This document shows positions 1 to 8,859 of a stretch of DNA of 64,000 nt, piece by piece. Positions within the stretch are counted from its first letter, which is position 1; every line of letters starts with the position of its first letter. This stretch comes from Clostridium septicum. Its GTDB lineage: Bacteria; Bacillota; Clostridia; Clostridiales; Clostridiaceae. The position numbers and the translations under genes are program-made. The stretch is from contig NZ_CP023671.1 of NCBI RefSeq assembly GCF_003606265.1, positions 3,162,001 through 3,226,000 on the forward strand, read 5' to 3'. The notes under the pieces are model-generated. The model did no database searches, had not been told where the DNA came from, and worked only from the letters and a program-made list of their open reading frames with translations.

Positions 1-83
1 ATAGGAAAATTTCTTTCCTCTAGAATCTCTAAAAATTTTCTACCTACATTGCCTGTAGCCCCTACAATTGCAACATTGTACAT
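1..83 (-). CDS. asd: Aspartate-semialdehyde dehydrogenase, N-terminal fragment
   Basis: Only the first 27 codons are in the window; the gene runs off the left edge. The reverse strand reads from an ATG at 83 and begins [20 protein letters not shown], the glycine-rich NADP-binding GxxGxxG start typical of aspartate-semialdehyde dehydrogenase. A GGGGG ribosome-binding site lies a few bases upstream. The family reduces aspartyl phosphate in lysine, threonine and methionine synthesis. N-acetyl-glutamyl-phosphate reductase has a similar start, so the call rests on a short stretch. It is divergent from the spore-protein gene, and the roughly 220-bp gap shows no riboswitch that I recognise. Confidence 0.7.
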   Translation of the reverse strand, partial: MYNVAIVGATGNVGRKFLEILEERNFP

Positions 84-307
84 TATTAATTCCCCCAATC
101 ATTAATTGTGTTAATAGTATTAATATTACAAATTATCCATACTATTACTATAGATAAATATCTGAAAAAGTTCAATACTTTACTATTAATATATACAAAA
201 AGTAGAAAAAGTCTAAGATTTTGTTAAATGTTATAAAAATTAATGGGATGTATAATAGATGCTCTTTTGGGAAAAATATAAATATTAATTTTTAGGGGGT
301 ATATATT

Positions 308-559
308 ATGAGTAAAACACCATTAAAAAAAATAATAAAATCTAAATTAAAATCCAATAAAGAATTATCAGCAGCAGAGATACTTAGAGAAAAGATAAAG
401 TATGAAATTGCAGATGAGCTTGGTTTAAAGGATAAGGTTGATGAATATGGATGGGGAAGCCTTACAGCAGAAGAAACAGGGCGTATTGGTGGAATTATGA
501 CTAAACGAAAAAAAGAATTAAAGATTCCAACTAATGATGAAATATTAGGAAGAAAATAA
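308..559 (+). CDS. Alpha/beta-type small acid-soluble spore protein (divergent)
   Basis: This 83-residue basic protein contains the two conserved blocks of alpha/beta SASPs: a KYEIADELG segment around residues 31-39, where the germination protease GPR normally cleaves, and a TAEETGRIGGIMTKR segment around residues 53-67 matching the usual family block around a GGxMTKR core. SASPs coat and protect DNA in the dormant spore and are degraded on germination. The N-terminal 25 residues are lysine-rich and longer than in most family members, and the C-terminus is also extended. An AGGGGGT ribosome-binding site precedes the ATG. Expression late in the forespore is expected from the family, but I cannot assign a sigma-G promoter with confidence. 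Confidence 0.82.
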   Translation: MSKTPLKKIIKSKLKSNKELSAAEILREKIKYEIADELGLKDKVDEYGWGSLTAEETGRIGGIMTKRKKELKIPTNDEILGRK

Positions 560-644
560 TTATTTGACTAAAGTAAAATTTACCTTTAATATAATTGTAG
601 AAATTGATATAAATAGAAATAAAAATAGTTCACGGGGGAGAGAT

Positions 645-1388
645 ATGGCATACGGAGAATTTGCTAAAATATATGATGAACTAATTAATGAGGATATTAA
701 TTATGATGAAATGGTTAATAGAATTATTGAGGTTTGCTCTAAATATAATGTAGATTTTACTAATTATTTAGATATTGCATGTGGAACTGGGAATGTTACT
801 GTAAGACTTGCAAAATACTTTAAAGATAATTATGCAGTAGACCTTTCAGAAGACATGTTAAGAGAGGCTTTCGACAAGTTTAAAGAAAAAAGAGTAAAGT
901 GCAAAGTTATATGTCAAGATATGGCTGAACTTAGCTTAAATAGAAAGTTCGATTTAATAACTTCAGTATTAGATTCAACAAACTATATAATAGAAGAAGA
1001 AAGTTTAATAAATTATTTCAAAGGAGTAAAAGAACATTTAAGCGATGAAGGAATTTTTATATTTGATATAAATTCTTATTATAAATTATCAGAAATATTA
1101 GGGAATAATATTTATACATATAGTGAAGAAGAAGTGTTCTATACTTGGGAAAATACATTTGAAGATAATTTATTAAGTATGTTTTTAACTTTTTTCGTAA
1201 AAAAGGGAGAGTTTTATGAAAGATTTGAAGAGGAGCATTTAGAAAGAGCTTATAAGGAATCTTATTTAGAATCTATATTAAGTATGGTAGGTTTACAAGT
1301 TTTAGAGAAATGTTCTGGATATTCTAAAGAGAATGTATCAGATAAAAGTGAAAGAATAATGTATGTAGTAAAAAAAGTTACAAATTAA
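645..1388 (+). CDS. Class I SAM-dependent methyltransferase
   Basis: The 247-residue product has the class I methyltransferase fold signature: motif I YLDIACGTGNVTVRLA near residues 43-58 for SAM binding, an acidic loop after the second strand (DLSEDML), and a later FDLITSVLDS strand. The ATG at 645 is chosen because it follows a GGGGGAG ribosome-binding site and starts MAYGEFAKIYDELI, the normal beginning of this clostridial subfamily; the frame is open further upstream but without a site. The substrate is unknown. It lies just before hslO and 27 bp separate them, so co-transcription is likely. Confidence 0.85.
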   Translation: MAYGEFAKIYDELINEDINYDEMVNRIIEVCSKYNVDFTNYLDIACGTGNVTVRLAKYFKDNYAVDLSEDMLREAFDKFKEKRVKCKVICQDMAELSLNRKFDLITSVLDSTNYIIEEESLINYFKGVKEHLSDEGIFIFDINSYYKLSEILGNNIYTYSEEEVFYTWENTFEDNLLSMFLTFFVKKGEFYERFEEEHLERAYKESYLESILSMVGLQVLEKCSGYSKENVSDKSERIMYVVKKVTN

Positions 1389-1415
1389 GATTAGAAATGT
1401 TTGGAGGTAAATTTT

Positions 1416-2300
1416 ATGGATAAAATTATAAGAGCAACAGCGAAAGATGGAATGGTAAGAATTATAGCAGGAGAGACTACTAATTTAGTAAATGAAGGAA
1501 GTAAGATTCACGAATGTACACCTGTTGCTTCAGCAGCTTTAGGAAGGATGTTAACAGCAGGAGCCTTAATGGGAATAACATTAAAATCTGAAAAAGAAGT
1601 AATGTCTTTAAAAATAAATGGTGGTGGAGAAGCTAAGGGAATAACTGTAACTGCTTATGAAGGCGCTAAGGTTAAAGGGTTTATAGGAAATCCTTATGGT
1701 AATTTGCCATTAAATGAAAAAGGAAAATTAGATGTTGGTGGATACATTGGAAAAGATGGAGATTTTATTGTTATTAAAGATTTAGGGATGAAAGATCCAT
1801 ATGTTGGGCAAGTTCCTATATTAACAGGAGAAATAGGGGAAGATTTAGCATATTATTTTACTGTATCAGAACAAACACCTTCAGCTGTTTCTTTAGGAGT
1901 TTTGGTAGATAGAGACTTATCAATAAAGGTAGCTGGTGGATTCATAATTCAAATGATGCCTAATGCAGATGAATTATTAGCAGATTTAATTACATATAGA
2001 TTAGAAGAAATACCATCAATAACAAAAATGTTAGAAGAGCATGGAGATATAAAAAAGGTTCTTGAATTCATTTTTGAAGGAATGGATTTAAAGATTTTAG
2101 AGGAAATTGAACCAAAATACACATGTAATTGTTCTAGAGAAAGAGTTGAAAGGGCTCTAATATCTATAGGTGAAAAGGAACTAAGTGAAATATATAATGA
2201 TGGAAAAGAAGAAGAATTAAAATGTCATTTTTGTAATAAATCTTATAAATTTACAAGTGAAGAAATAGGAGATCTTTTAGAGAAAATAAAAACTAAATAA
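1416..2300 (+). CDS. hslO: Redox-regulated chaperone Hsp33
   Basis: The 294-residue protein matches Hsp33 over its whole length, starting [20 protein letters not shown]. The C-terminal zinc and redox switch is intact, with cysteines at about 237, 239, 270 and 273 in CxC...CxxC spacing. In the reduced state they bind zinc; on oxidation the C-terminal part unfolds and the protein becomes a holdase. The start is the ATG at 1416, eight bases after a GGAGGT site; an in-frame TTG at 1401 lies before that site and is unlikely. A strong hairpin follows the stop codon. Its presence in an anaerobe fits a role in oxygen stress. Confidence 0.95.
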   Translation: MDKIIRATAKDGMVRIIAGETTNLVNEGSKIHECTPVASAALGRMLTAGALMGITLKSEKEVMSLKINGGGEAKGITVTAYEGAKVKGFIGNPYGNLPLNEKGKLDVGGYIGKDGDFIVIKDLGMKDPYVGQVPILTGEIGEDLAYYFTVSEQTPSAVSLGVLVDRDLSIKVAGGFIIQMMPNADELLADLITYRLEEIPSITKMLEEHGDIKKVLEFIFEGMDLKILEEIEPKYTCNCSRERVERALISIGEKELSEIYNDGKEEELKCHFCNKSYKFTSEEIGDLLEKIKTK

Positions 2301-2311
2301 AATAGATATTT

Positions 2312-2352
2312 AAAGGGTTAGAATTAATTTTTTGAAATAATTCTAACTCTTT
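2312..2352 (+). terminator. Terminator after hslO
   Basis: A 15-bp stem (2312-2326 with 2338-2352, one G-T wobble) and an 11-nt loop begin 11 bases after the hslO stop. The T-run after the stem is short and interrupted. Confidence 0.65.
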
Positions 2353-2759
2353 GAATTTTGCGAAAATATACAATTTAGAGCAAAAAAATTTAATTAATAA
2401 AAATAGTTTAGTAGAAAAAACTCAAAAAAACGTTAACAAAGGGAGTTTTATAAATTTAATTTTAATTAATAGCTATAATAACCACTTTTCAATTCTAAGT
2501 AATATGTTATAATTTGAACTCGTAAAAAAAAGATGTCGAAAAAAGTCTTAGGAGAGATAAAAGCAATGTACTTTAAATTAAAATATATCTTATAAAATTG
2601 TATAAAATATAGAAAAACTGTAAAAAATAAGCAATATAGATTTTAAACTATTTTTATACAAAATATAGAGGTTTGTAATAGCAAAGAAATATATAGTAAA
2701 ATATGTAAATAATAAACCTCTTAAATATATAAGACTAAAAAAGGAGTTGTAATTATAAT
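2353..2759 (+). other. Long intergenic leader of the 3D-domain gene
   Basis: About 400 bp of very AT-rich sequence without a convincing gene. A TATAAT hexamer lies near 2505-2510, which would leave a 5' untranslated region of about 240 nt. Inside it an 8-bp stem (2667-2674 with 2714-2721) encloses a 39-nt loop shortly before the ribosome-binding site. I recognise no known riboswitch here. Confidence 0.35.
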
Positions 2760-3251
2760 ATGTTACAGAATTTAGGTGTACTTACTTTAGCAATGTTTCT
2801 ATTTAATTTATCACCGGGTACTATAGAAAATACACCAAAAAAAATCGAAGCTAAAAATCCAAGAGTAATATCAGAGATGTCAGCAAAGGTTGAAACTGTA
2901 AAGGAAGAAACTAAGAAAGCTAATTATAAAGACATAACGGTTTATATAACTTACTATACAAATATTAATGACTCACTTCAAGGTGGACATAATGATAGAA
3001 TAGGAGTTCCTTTAAAGGATCATGGAGAAAATGTTATAGCAATGCCAGAAGACGTGCCGTATGGTTCTTATCTAGATATAGAAGATATGGGAGAGTTTAA
3101 AGTTGTAGATACAGGGGAAGCTATTGTGTGGTTAGATGATAGTACCTGTAAAGTAGATGTATTTATACCAGATGTTGATTATGAGTGGATATATACAAAT
3201 ACAGAAAATACAGTTAAAAAGGCAAGACTTTATTTAAACAAGGAAAACTAA
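2760..3251 (+). CDS. Small exported 3D-domain protein
   Basis: The 163-residue product starts with a hydrophobic stretch (residues 2-18), then a linker rich in lysine and glutamate, then a C-terminal beta domain. The segment YLDIEDMGEFKVVDTGEAIV, followed by a KVDVFIPD strand, places three aspartates as in the 3D domain, a double-psi beta-barrel found in cell-wall lytic and resuscitation-type proteins. No other catalytic domain is present, so enzymatic activity is uncertain. The AAGGAG site sits 13 bases before the ATG, which is long. The hydrophobic start lacks the usual positive residues, so export is inferred. The gene appears to be transcribed alone and ends at a symmetrical terminator. 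Confidence 0.6.
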   Translation: MLQNLGVLTLAMFLFNLSPGTIENTPKKIEAKNPRVISEMSAKVETVKEETKKANYKDITVYITYYTNINDSLQGGHNDRIGVPLKDHGENVIAMPEDVPYGSYLDIEDMGEFKVVDTGEAIVWLDDSTCKVDVFIPDVDYEWIYTNTENTVKKARLYLNKEN

Positions 3252-3330
3252 AATAGTGAAAGTATATTGTAATAAAGATTAATTATGAAAGGCATCACAT
3301 ATATAATATTAAGTGCTGATGTATATATGA

Positions 3331-3363
3331 AAAATAGCTAGTGATAAGTTCACTAGCTATTTT
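3331..3363. terminator. Bidirectional terminator
   Basis: A perfect 13-bp stem (3331-3343 with 3351-3363) and a 7-nt loop, with A and T runs on both sides, sits between the convergent 3D-domain gene and tRNA-Cys and can serve both. Confidence 0.85.
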
Positions 3364-3368
3364 TACTT

Positions 3369-3443
<75 letters not shown>

Positions 3444-3567
3444 ATAATCATTTATTAAATTGTTTATATTATATATTTATGCTTTTTAAAGAATTTTGAT
3501 ACATACTTTTAATAATTTTTTAAATTAAATGAAATAATATTATTATAACTTATGAGGAGGTAGTAAA

Positions 3568-4263
3568 ATGAATGATGAAGAAGTTTTTAAAAAATTAGAT
3601 AATATTTTAAAATGTGAAGAATTTCCATCATATTTTATTAATTCAATTAGAAATGATAAAGAATTTAAAGAAAGCAAATTCAATATATTAAATAAGTTAG
3701 AAGGGATAGAACAAGAAAAAAGGTTTCATCCAGAAGGAAATGTATGGAATCATACATGTATGGTTACAGATAAAGCAGCAGAAGTTTCAAATTTTGCTGA
3801 TGATAAAAGGAGTTTTATGTGGGCAGCTCTTTTACATGATGTAGGTAAGGTAACAAACACAAAATGGATTAGAGGAAGATGGAGATCTTATGATCATGAT
3901 ACAGCAGGCGCTAACATAGTAAGAGATATACTTTCATTAGTATCAAGTGATAAAAGGTTTAATTTAAGGGTAGAGACGTTAGTTAAATTTCATATGCATC
4001 ATATTTATATAGATAAGAACTTACCTTTTGGAGATATGAAAGGACTTATTGATACTAATAATATAAAAGATTTAATGCTTATATTTACTTGTGATAAATT
4101 AGGAAGAGGTAATAAAGACACAAAAGATAGAAAAAATATCTTTTGTGAACTTAAATCAATATTAGGAAAAATAGAAAAAGAGGCTAATTGTCAATATAAA
4201 GATATAAAAGAAATTTTATCTTATATAGAAAGAAAAGAATGTAGTTTAAAAGAAATATTTTAG
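3568..4263 (+). CDS. HD-domain phosphohydrolase-like protein
   Basis: The 231-residue protein has an HD metal-binding fold: H54 in HPEGN, a second histidine in WNHT a few residues later, and the H90-D91 pair in LLHDVGK, with a downstream HMHH cluster. The arrangement resembles the HD domain attached to some tRNA nucleotidyltransferases, but the polymerase part is missing, so it is a stand-alone HD protein of unknown substrate, probably a phosphatase or nucleotidase. GGAGG precedes the ATG. Its 3' end converges with the DUF6873-like gene across a short gap where I see no strong terminator. Confidence 0.75.
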   Translation: MNDEEVFKKLDNILKCEEFPSYFINSIRNDKEFKESKFNILNKLEGIEQEKRFHPEGNVWNHTCMVTDKAAEVSNFADDKRSFMWAALLHDVGKVTNTKWIRGRWRSYDHDTAGANIVRDILSLVSSDKRFNLRVETLVKFHMHHIYIDKNLPFGDMKGLIDTNNIKDLMLIFTCDKLGRGNKDTKDRKNIFCELKSILGKIEKEANCQYKDIKEILSYIERKECSLKEIF

Positions 4264-4314
4264 TTAATATTTCTTATCAACATTTATTATTTATTAACGT
4301 ACTATATAAGATAG

Positions 4315-5016
4315 CTATAGTATTAAGAGACTACCTCTATCATTAAGCTTTCCTTCTGATAGATATATTGGATAAACATCATATTTATATAAAAAGCTTT
4401 TAACTTTTTCACCATATAAATAATTATCTAAGCTTCCAAAAAAGGCTATAGTATTTTTAGAAATCATTCCACCAGTTCCACCTATAAAACCATAATTTAG
4501 ACCAGGCAAAGAGATATCACCGGGTGGAAGTAAAAGAACATCAAAATCATTTTTTGTAAGCTCTTTATATATGGATGTATCATTAGTGATAAGTGCTTTT
4601 TCATTTATAGGGAGACATGAGCATTTGGTGTAACCTTGTTTTACATGTATTTTAATTTTATTATCTTGAGTCTTTAAAAGATTAGAGTCTGTAAATTTTA
4701 AATTATGTATAAAGTAATTATCCAGAATTAAGGCATTTATAAGTACATCATTAGGATATTTAGGAGAAAGTGAATTGTTAGTTTCTATATAGCTAATTCC
4801 TTGTTTTAAAAGATTTAGTTTAAAAGACTCATCAATATCTTTATGTATTATTACTTCCTTGGATTTTATATTTAAAATATTTAATTGTATATCTACATGA
4901 CCATCTATAGCTGGATATAAGTTTTTACATTTAGGTATTTCAATACAATTAAAATCTAAGCGCTGAAGATTTTCACGTTCAATTTTCGTAGTTCTATAAT
5001 CTATAAAGCAAAACAT
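4315..5016 (-). CDS. DUF6873-like protein, GME (amidinotransferase-like) fold
   Basis: The 233-residue protein matches my memory of a clostridial family called DUF6873 with a predicted GME fold, the five-bladed fold of arginine deiminases and amidinotransferases. Suggestive segments are GYTKCSCLPIN and ALITNDTSIY in the middle and LLLPPGDISLPG followed by GFIGGTGG near the end. The two nearby cysteines are candidate nucleophiles, but I cannot identify the full His-Glu-Cys set of an active deiminase. No signal peptide. A GGGG ribosome-binding site precedes the ATG, and the gene is divergent from ytxC. The function is unknown. Confidence 0.55.
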   Translation of the reverse strand: MFCFIDYRTTKIERENLQRLDFNCIEIPKCKNLYPAIDGHVDIQLNILNIKSKEVIIHKDIDESFKLNLLKQGISYIETNNSLSPKYPNDVLINALILDNYFIHNLKFTDSNLLKTQDNKIKIHVKQGYTKCSCLPINEKALITNDTSIYKELTKNDFDVLLLPPGDISLPGLNYGFIGGTGGMISKNTIAFFGSLDNYLYGEKVKSFLYKYDVYPIYLSEGKLNDRGSLLIL

Positions 5017-5148
5017 GTTATTACCCCTTACGTATATTATATTTTGATTTTAATCTATTTATAATTGAAATAAAACTATTTTATAAAAATAATTTTGAAT
5101 AGAGTAAAAAAATTAATACATACTAATATTAAGAAGGGAGTGTAATCC

Positions 5149-6039
5149 ATGATCGTACTAAAGCTTGTATATAATGATGACCTAGATTTTATTAGAGAGA
5201 TTCAGGATTTAAGGACTATTCTTAAGAAAAAAGACGTAACAATTGGAGTTGTTGAAAGTGTTGAATTAAATACTCATATTGTTAAGGTTCTTTGTGATGA
5301 CGATGATTATAATGAAAAAATAAAGAACATTATTAATTTATATATAAGTAATATTTTATATAAAATTGTAATTGAAAAATATAAAGATAAGGAAATGTTT
5401 GATTTTCTAATAGATAATTATTTTTTCTTAAAACAGGAAGAGGTATTAGAAGTGGAAGATCAAATAATGAAAGTATTGTTGTGTGAAGAAGCTGTAAATG
5501 ATGAAAATCTTGTTTATTGTATGAATAAAATGAATTCGGTAATAGAAAAGATTAAAGAATGTTTAGAGGAAAACTTTGAAATAAACATAGATGGATTTAT
5601 TACTTTTAGGATGAAAGAGTTAAGGGGGGATATTGAAAATATTATAGATAAAGTAATAGAAAATTATATGGTAGAAAAAGAGTATAAAGAATTTGTTAAA
5701 TTATTAAAATACTTTGTAGAAATTCAAGAAAGTAAATTAGAAGAGGTAGATATATTTATAAAAGATGGAGGAGGTTATTTAATAACAGATCATTTGGGAA
5801 ATAACATATTTCAAGAGTTTTTAAAAGAATTGGCAGAGTGTAAAATAGATAATGATGCAAAAATGGAAGATGTTATAATTAGCGGACTTATAACCAATGC
5901 GCCTAAAAAGATTATTATACATGGTAAGGAAAATTGTATTAATAATGAATTTTTAGATACCATAGTTAATGTATTTACTGATAGAGTTAAATATTGTGAA
6001 GGTTGTAATCTTTGCAGTATAGAAAAAATAAAATTTTAA
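5149..6039 (+). CDS. ytxC: Sporulation protein YtxC family
   Basis: The 296-residue, acidic, mostly helical protein matches the YtxC family found in spore formers, with the family-typical stretches FITFRMKELR near the middle and LLKYFVEIQ after it, and a closing CEGCNLCSIEKIKF containing CxxC. Its biochemical role is not established; it is counted as a sporulation protein from phylogenetic distribution and mother-cell expression in relatives. It lies directly upstream of the L20-type leader, as ytxC often lies near infC-rpmI-rplT in this order. A GGGAG site precedes the ATG. Confidence 0.8.
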   Translation: MIVLKLVYNDDLDFIREIQDLRTILKKKDVTIGVVESVELNTHIVKVLCDDDDYNEKIKNIINLYISNILYKIVIEKYKDKEMFDFLIDNYFFLKQEEVLEVEDQIMKVLLCEEAVNDENLVYCMNKMNSVIEKIKECLEENFEINIDGFITFRMKELRGDIENIIDKVIENYMVEKEYKEFVKLLKYFVEIQESKLEEVDIFIKDGGGYLITDHLGNNIFQEFLKELAECKIDNDAKMEDVIISGLITNAPKKIIIHGKENCINNEFLDTIVNVFTDRVKYCEGCNLCSIEKIKF

Positions 6040-6049
6040 AATATATTGA

Positions 6050-6212
6050 CAGAAAAACTAATTGGTGATAGAATAAGTTTTGTCAAGAAGAAACACAGCC
6101 GTTTCTCACCTTACGGCAAAGCTTAGTAAGGTAATTATCTATCGAGTGATAACTAGTTATAAATCTAGTTTATATAGGATAATGAGGACGGCGAATGCCG
6201 TCCTTTTTATTA
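6050..6212 (+). ncRNA. Ribosomal protein L20-type leader of infC-rpmI-rplT
   Basis: A structured leader of about 160 nt precedes infC and ends in an intrinsic terminator at 6185-6208. It contains the block CACAGCCGTTTCTCACC followed by TTACGGC and the CGAGTGATAACTAG segment typical of the L20 leader, in which excess L20 is thought to bind an RNA mimic of its rRNA site and promote termination. Assignment is by layout and remembered family features; a covariance-model search would settle it. Confidence 0.75.
6185..6208 (+). terminator. Regulatory terminator in the L20 leader
   Basis: An 8-bp GC-rich stem AGGACGGC with GCCGTCCT, a GAAT loop and a T-run, 48 bases before the infC start codon. It is the most stable hairpin in the leader and the probable attenuator. 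Confidence 0.85.
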
Positions 6213-6255
6213 TACAGTGTTTTTTCATTGGTATACTTTATCGGAGGTGAATAAT

Positions 6256-6768
6256 ATTAATAAAAATTATTCTGTTAATGAAAATATAAGAGAGAAAGAA
6301 GTAAGAGTTATAGATTCAGATGGAAGTCAATTAGGAGTTATAGCGACTACTGAAGCTCTTAAGATTGCTGAGGAGAGAGAATTAGATTTGGTAATGATTT
6401 CTCCAAGTGCTAAGCCACCAGTATGCAAAGTAATGGATTTAGGTAAGTTTATATATGAGCAATCTAAAAAAGAAAAAGAAGCCAAAAAGAAACAAAAAAT
6501 TACTAGTGTTAAAGAAGTGAGATGTAGTCTTAACATCGAAGAACACGATATAGCAATTAAAGCTAAAAATGCTAGAAAGTTCCTATTAGACGGGGATAAG
6601 GTTAAAGTTACTGTTAGATTTAGAGGTAGAGAAGCAGAATTAGGACATCTAGGCAAGAAAATCCTTGATAATTTTGCTTCAAAACTAGAAGATGTTTGCA
6701 TAGTTGAAAAGTCAGCTAAGCAAGAAGGAAGAAATATGACAATGATTTTAGGCCCTAAAAAAGCATAA
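6256..6768 (+). CDS. infC: Translation initiation factor IF-3, ATT start codon
   Basis: The 170-residue protein is IF-3: an N-terminal domain starting [20 protein letters not shown], a lysine-rich linker near residues 70-85, and a C-terminal 30S-binding domain ending with [10 protein letters not shown]. The start is the rare codon ATT at 6256, eight bases after GGAGGT at 6243-6248. No ATG or GTG of suitable placement exists; the upstream ATG at 6217 would translate through the ribosome-binding site. Rare AUU or similar starts are a conserved feature of infC because IF-3 rejects non-canonical start codons, giving negative self-control. First gene of the infC-rpmI-rplT operon. Confidence 0.95.
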   Translation: MNKNYSVNENIREKEVRVIDSDGSQLGVIATTEALKIAEERELDLVMISPSAKPPVCKVMDLGKFIYEQSKKEKEAKKKQKITSVKEVRCSLNIEEHDIAIKAKNARKFLLDGDKVKVTVRFRGREAELGHLGKKILDNFASKLEDVCIVEKSAKQEGRNMTMILGPKKA

Positions 6769-6789
6769 TCTGAGAGGAGGATTTTTATC

Positions 6790-6987
6790 ATGCCAAAAAT
6801 GAAGACACATAGAGGTGCAGCAAAAAGATTTAAGAAGACAGGTACTGGAAGACTTAAGAGAGCTAAAGCTTTTAAGAGCCATATCTTAACAAAGAAAAGT
6901 GCTAAGAGAAAGAGAAACTTAAGAAAAGCTGCTTATGTTTCAACAACTCAAGAAAAAGCAATGAAGAAATTATTACCATATCTATAA
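6790..6987 (+). CDS. rpmI: 50S ribosomal protein L35
   Basis: The 65-residue, very basic protein begins [20 protein letters not shown], the standard L35 start, and has the usual length. It lies 21 bp after infC and 25 bp before rplT, with GAGGAGG before the ATG, in the classical operon order. Confidence 0.98.
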   Translation: MPKMKTHRGAAKRFKKTGTGRLKRAKAFKSHILTKKSAKRKRNLRKAAYVSTTQEKAMKKLLPYL

Positions 6988-7012
6988 TATAGGTTTACAG
7001 GAGGATTAAAAT

Positions 7013-7372
7013 ATGGCAAGAGTTAAAAGAGCAGTAAACGCTCGTAAGAATCATAAAAAAGTTTTAAAGCTTGCAAAGGGATATTACGGTGGAAAAAGCA
7101 GATTATTTAAGACTGCTAATGAATCAGTAATCAGAGCTTTAAGAAATGCTTACGTTGGAAGAAGATTAAAGAAGAGAGACTTTAGAAGACTTTGGATAGC
7201 AAGAATAAATGCTGCTACAAGAATGAATGGTCTTTCATATTCAAAATTCATAAACGGAATCAAATTAGCTGGAATTGATATGAACAGAAAGATGTTATCA
7301 GAAATAGCTATAAATGATCCAAAGGCATTTGCTGACTTAGTAGAAGTAGCTAAAAGCCAATTAAACAAGTAA
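7013..7372 (+). CDS. rplT: 50S ribosomal protein L20
   Basis: The 119-residue protein starts [20 protein letters not shown] and matches L20 throughout, including [15 protein letters not shown]20 nucleates 50S assembly on 23S rRNA domain II and, in Firmicutes, represses its own operon through the leader upstream of infC. The operon ends here at a strong terminator. Confidence 0.98.
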   Translation: MARVKRAVNARKNHKKVLKLAKGYYGGKSRLFKTANESVIRALRNAYVGRRLKKRDFRRLWIARINAATRMNGLSYSKFINGIKLAGIDMNRKMLSEIAINDPKAFADLVEVAKSQLNK

Positions 7373-7377
7373 TAATA

Positions 7378-7402
7378 ATGCGACCTAAAGGTCGCATTTT
7401 TT
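7378..7402 (+). terminator. Terminator after rplT
   Basis: A perfect 8-bp stem ATGCGACC (7378-7385) with GGTCGCAT (7390-7397), a TAAA loop and a T-run, six bases after the rplT stop. Confidence 0.93.
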
Positions 7403-7507
7403 ATTTATAAAAATTTCAAAAAACACCTTATACTTTATACAAAATAGTGTATAATAGTTAAAGAGTTATAACTATAATAATTTACATAATACCTTTGAGG
7501 TGAGTAT

Positions 7508-8848
7508 ATGCGGTTTAAATTAAAGAAAAAGATAAAATTAAATGGAGTACAAATTTTAGCATTAGGTTTTTTAAGTTTTATTTTATTAGGTGGTATTATT
7601 TTATCCTTACCAATTTCATCAGCTAGTAAAGAAAGCACTAATTTTCTTGATGCATTATTTACATCAACTTCAGCAGTTTGTGTTACTGGTCTTGTAACAT
7701 TAAATACTAGCGCTCATTGGAGTACTTTTGGTCAAACTATTATAATGATGTTAATTGAAATTGGTGGTTTAGGATTTATGTCCTTTACTACTTTAATTGC
7801 AATTATGATAGGAAAAAAGATTACATTAAGAGAAAGATTAGTAATGCAAGAGGCTATGAATACATTTAACCTTCAAGGGCTTGTTAGTATGGTTAGATAT
7901 GTATTTGGATTTACTTTTGCAGTTCAGCTTTTTGGAGCTCTTTTAATGTCAACACAGTTTATACCACAGTATGGATTAAAGACAGGGATATTTTATAGCA
8001 TATTTCATTCCATTTCAGCCTTTTGTAATGCTGGGTTTGATTTATTTGGGAATAGTCTAGTTGGATATTCTAGTAATGTAGTTATAATATTAGTTATAAG
8101 TGCATTAATAATTATCAGTGGTATAGGATTTACTGTTTGGCTTGAAATATATCACTATAAAAGTGGGAAAAAATTAACAGTACATGCTAAGATTGTAATA
8201 TTAATGACTTTAGTACTTATATTTGGCGGAACAATATTAATGTTTATATTTGAAATTAGAAATCCTGCTACATTAGGAAGTATGAATTTTAAAGATAAAG
8301 TATTAAACGCTTTTTTTGCATCTGTAAGCCCGAGAACAGCAGGTTTTAATAGTGTTCCACTTGCAGATATGACAATGGCAGGTAAATTCTTAACTATTTT
8401 ACTTATGTTTATTGGAGGATCACCAGGCTCAACAGCAGGGGGATTAAAAACATCAACATTTGGTATAATAATCTTAACTGTAATTTCTGTTATAAAGGGA
8501 AGAGAAGATACTGAGGTGTTTGGAAGACGCTTTTCTAAAGAGTTAGTATATAAAGCATTTGCTTTGTTATTTATAGGTGTTGGATTAATAATAGTAGTAA
8601 CTATGATGTTATCTTATACAGAAGTAGGAGCAACATTTATGGACTTACTATATGAGACAACTTCTGCCTTTGGAACAGTAGGATTAACTACGGGGTTGAC
8701 TCCTAACTTAAGTAAGATAGGTAAAGTATTAATTATGTTAATGATGTATTTCGGAAGAGTTGGTCCATTAACAGTAGCATTAGCATTAACAAGAAGAAGA
8801 AAGAAATCAGGGTATAAATATCCAGAAGGAAAGATTTTAATTGGTTAG
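7508..8848 (+). CDS. ktrB: Potassium uptake channel subunit KtrB (TrkH family)
   Basis: The 446-residue polytopic membrane protein has the four repeated M1-pore-M2 units of TrkH/KtrB, with filter-like segments SAVCVTGLVT, SAFCNAGFDLFG, SVSPRTAGFNS and SAFGTVGLTTG, each providing the pore glycine. The third long hydrophobic segment is split by glycine-rich SPGSTAGG, as in the KtrB gating loop. The length fits KtrB rather than the larger TrkH. It is followed after 11 bp by the RCK subunit gene, so the pair forms one Ktr system driven by sodium or membrane potential. GAGGTG precedes the ATG. Confidence 0.93.
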   Translation: MRFKLKKKIKLNGVQILALGFLSFILLGGIILSLPISSASKESTNFLDALFTSTSAVCVTGLVTLNTSAHWSTFGQTIIMMLIEIGGLGFMSFTTLIAIMIGKKITLRERLVMQEAMNTFNLQGLVSMVRYVFGFTFAVQLFGALLMSTQFIPQYGLKTGIFYSIFHSISAFCNAGFDLFGNSLVGYSSNVVIILVISALIIISGIGFTVWLEIYHYKSGKKLTVHAKIVILMTLVLIFGGTILMFIFEIRNPATLGSMNFKDKVLNAFFASVSPRTAGFNSVPLADMTMAGKFLTILLMFIGGSPGSTAGGLKTSTFGIIILTVISVIKGREDTEVFGRRFSKELVYKAFALLFIGVGLIIVVTMMLSYTEVGATFMDLLYETTSAFGTVGLTTGLTPNLSKIGKVLIMLMMYFGRVGPLTVALALTRRRKKSGYKYPEGKILIG

Positions 8849-8859
8849 GAGAGAAAACT

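Noticed and set aside
2533..2595. Possible 20-residue leader peptide starting MSKKVLGEIK
   Set aside because: There is no ribosome-binding site before the ATG and the composition is what AT-rich noise gives.
3489..3498. Single AAGAATTTTG like the mgl activator repeats
   Set aside because: One unpaired copy next to tRNA-Cys and an HD protein gene; no second copy at 21 bp and no functional link.
6327..6791. 154-codon antisense frame opposite infC
   Set aside because: It is the mirror of a well-identified gene, with no ribosome-binding site and no recognisable protein features.
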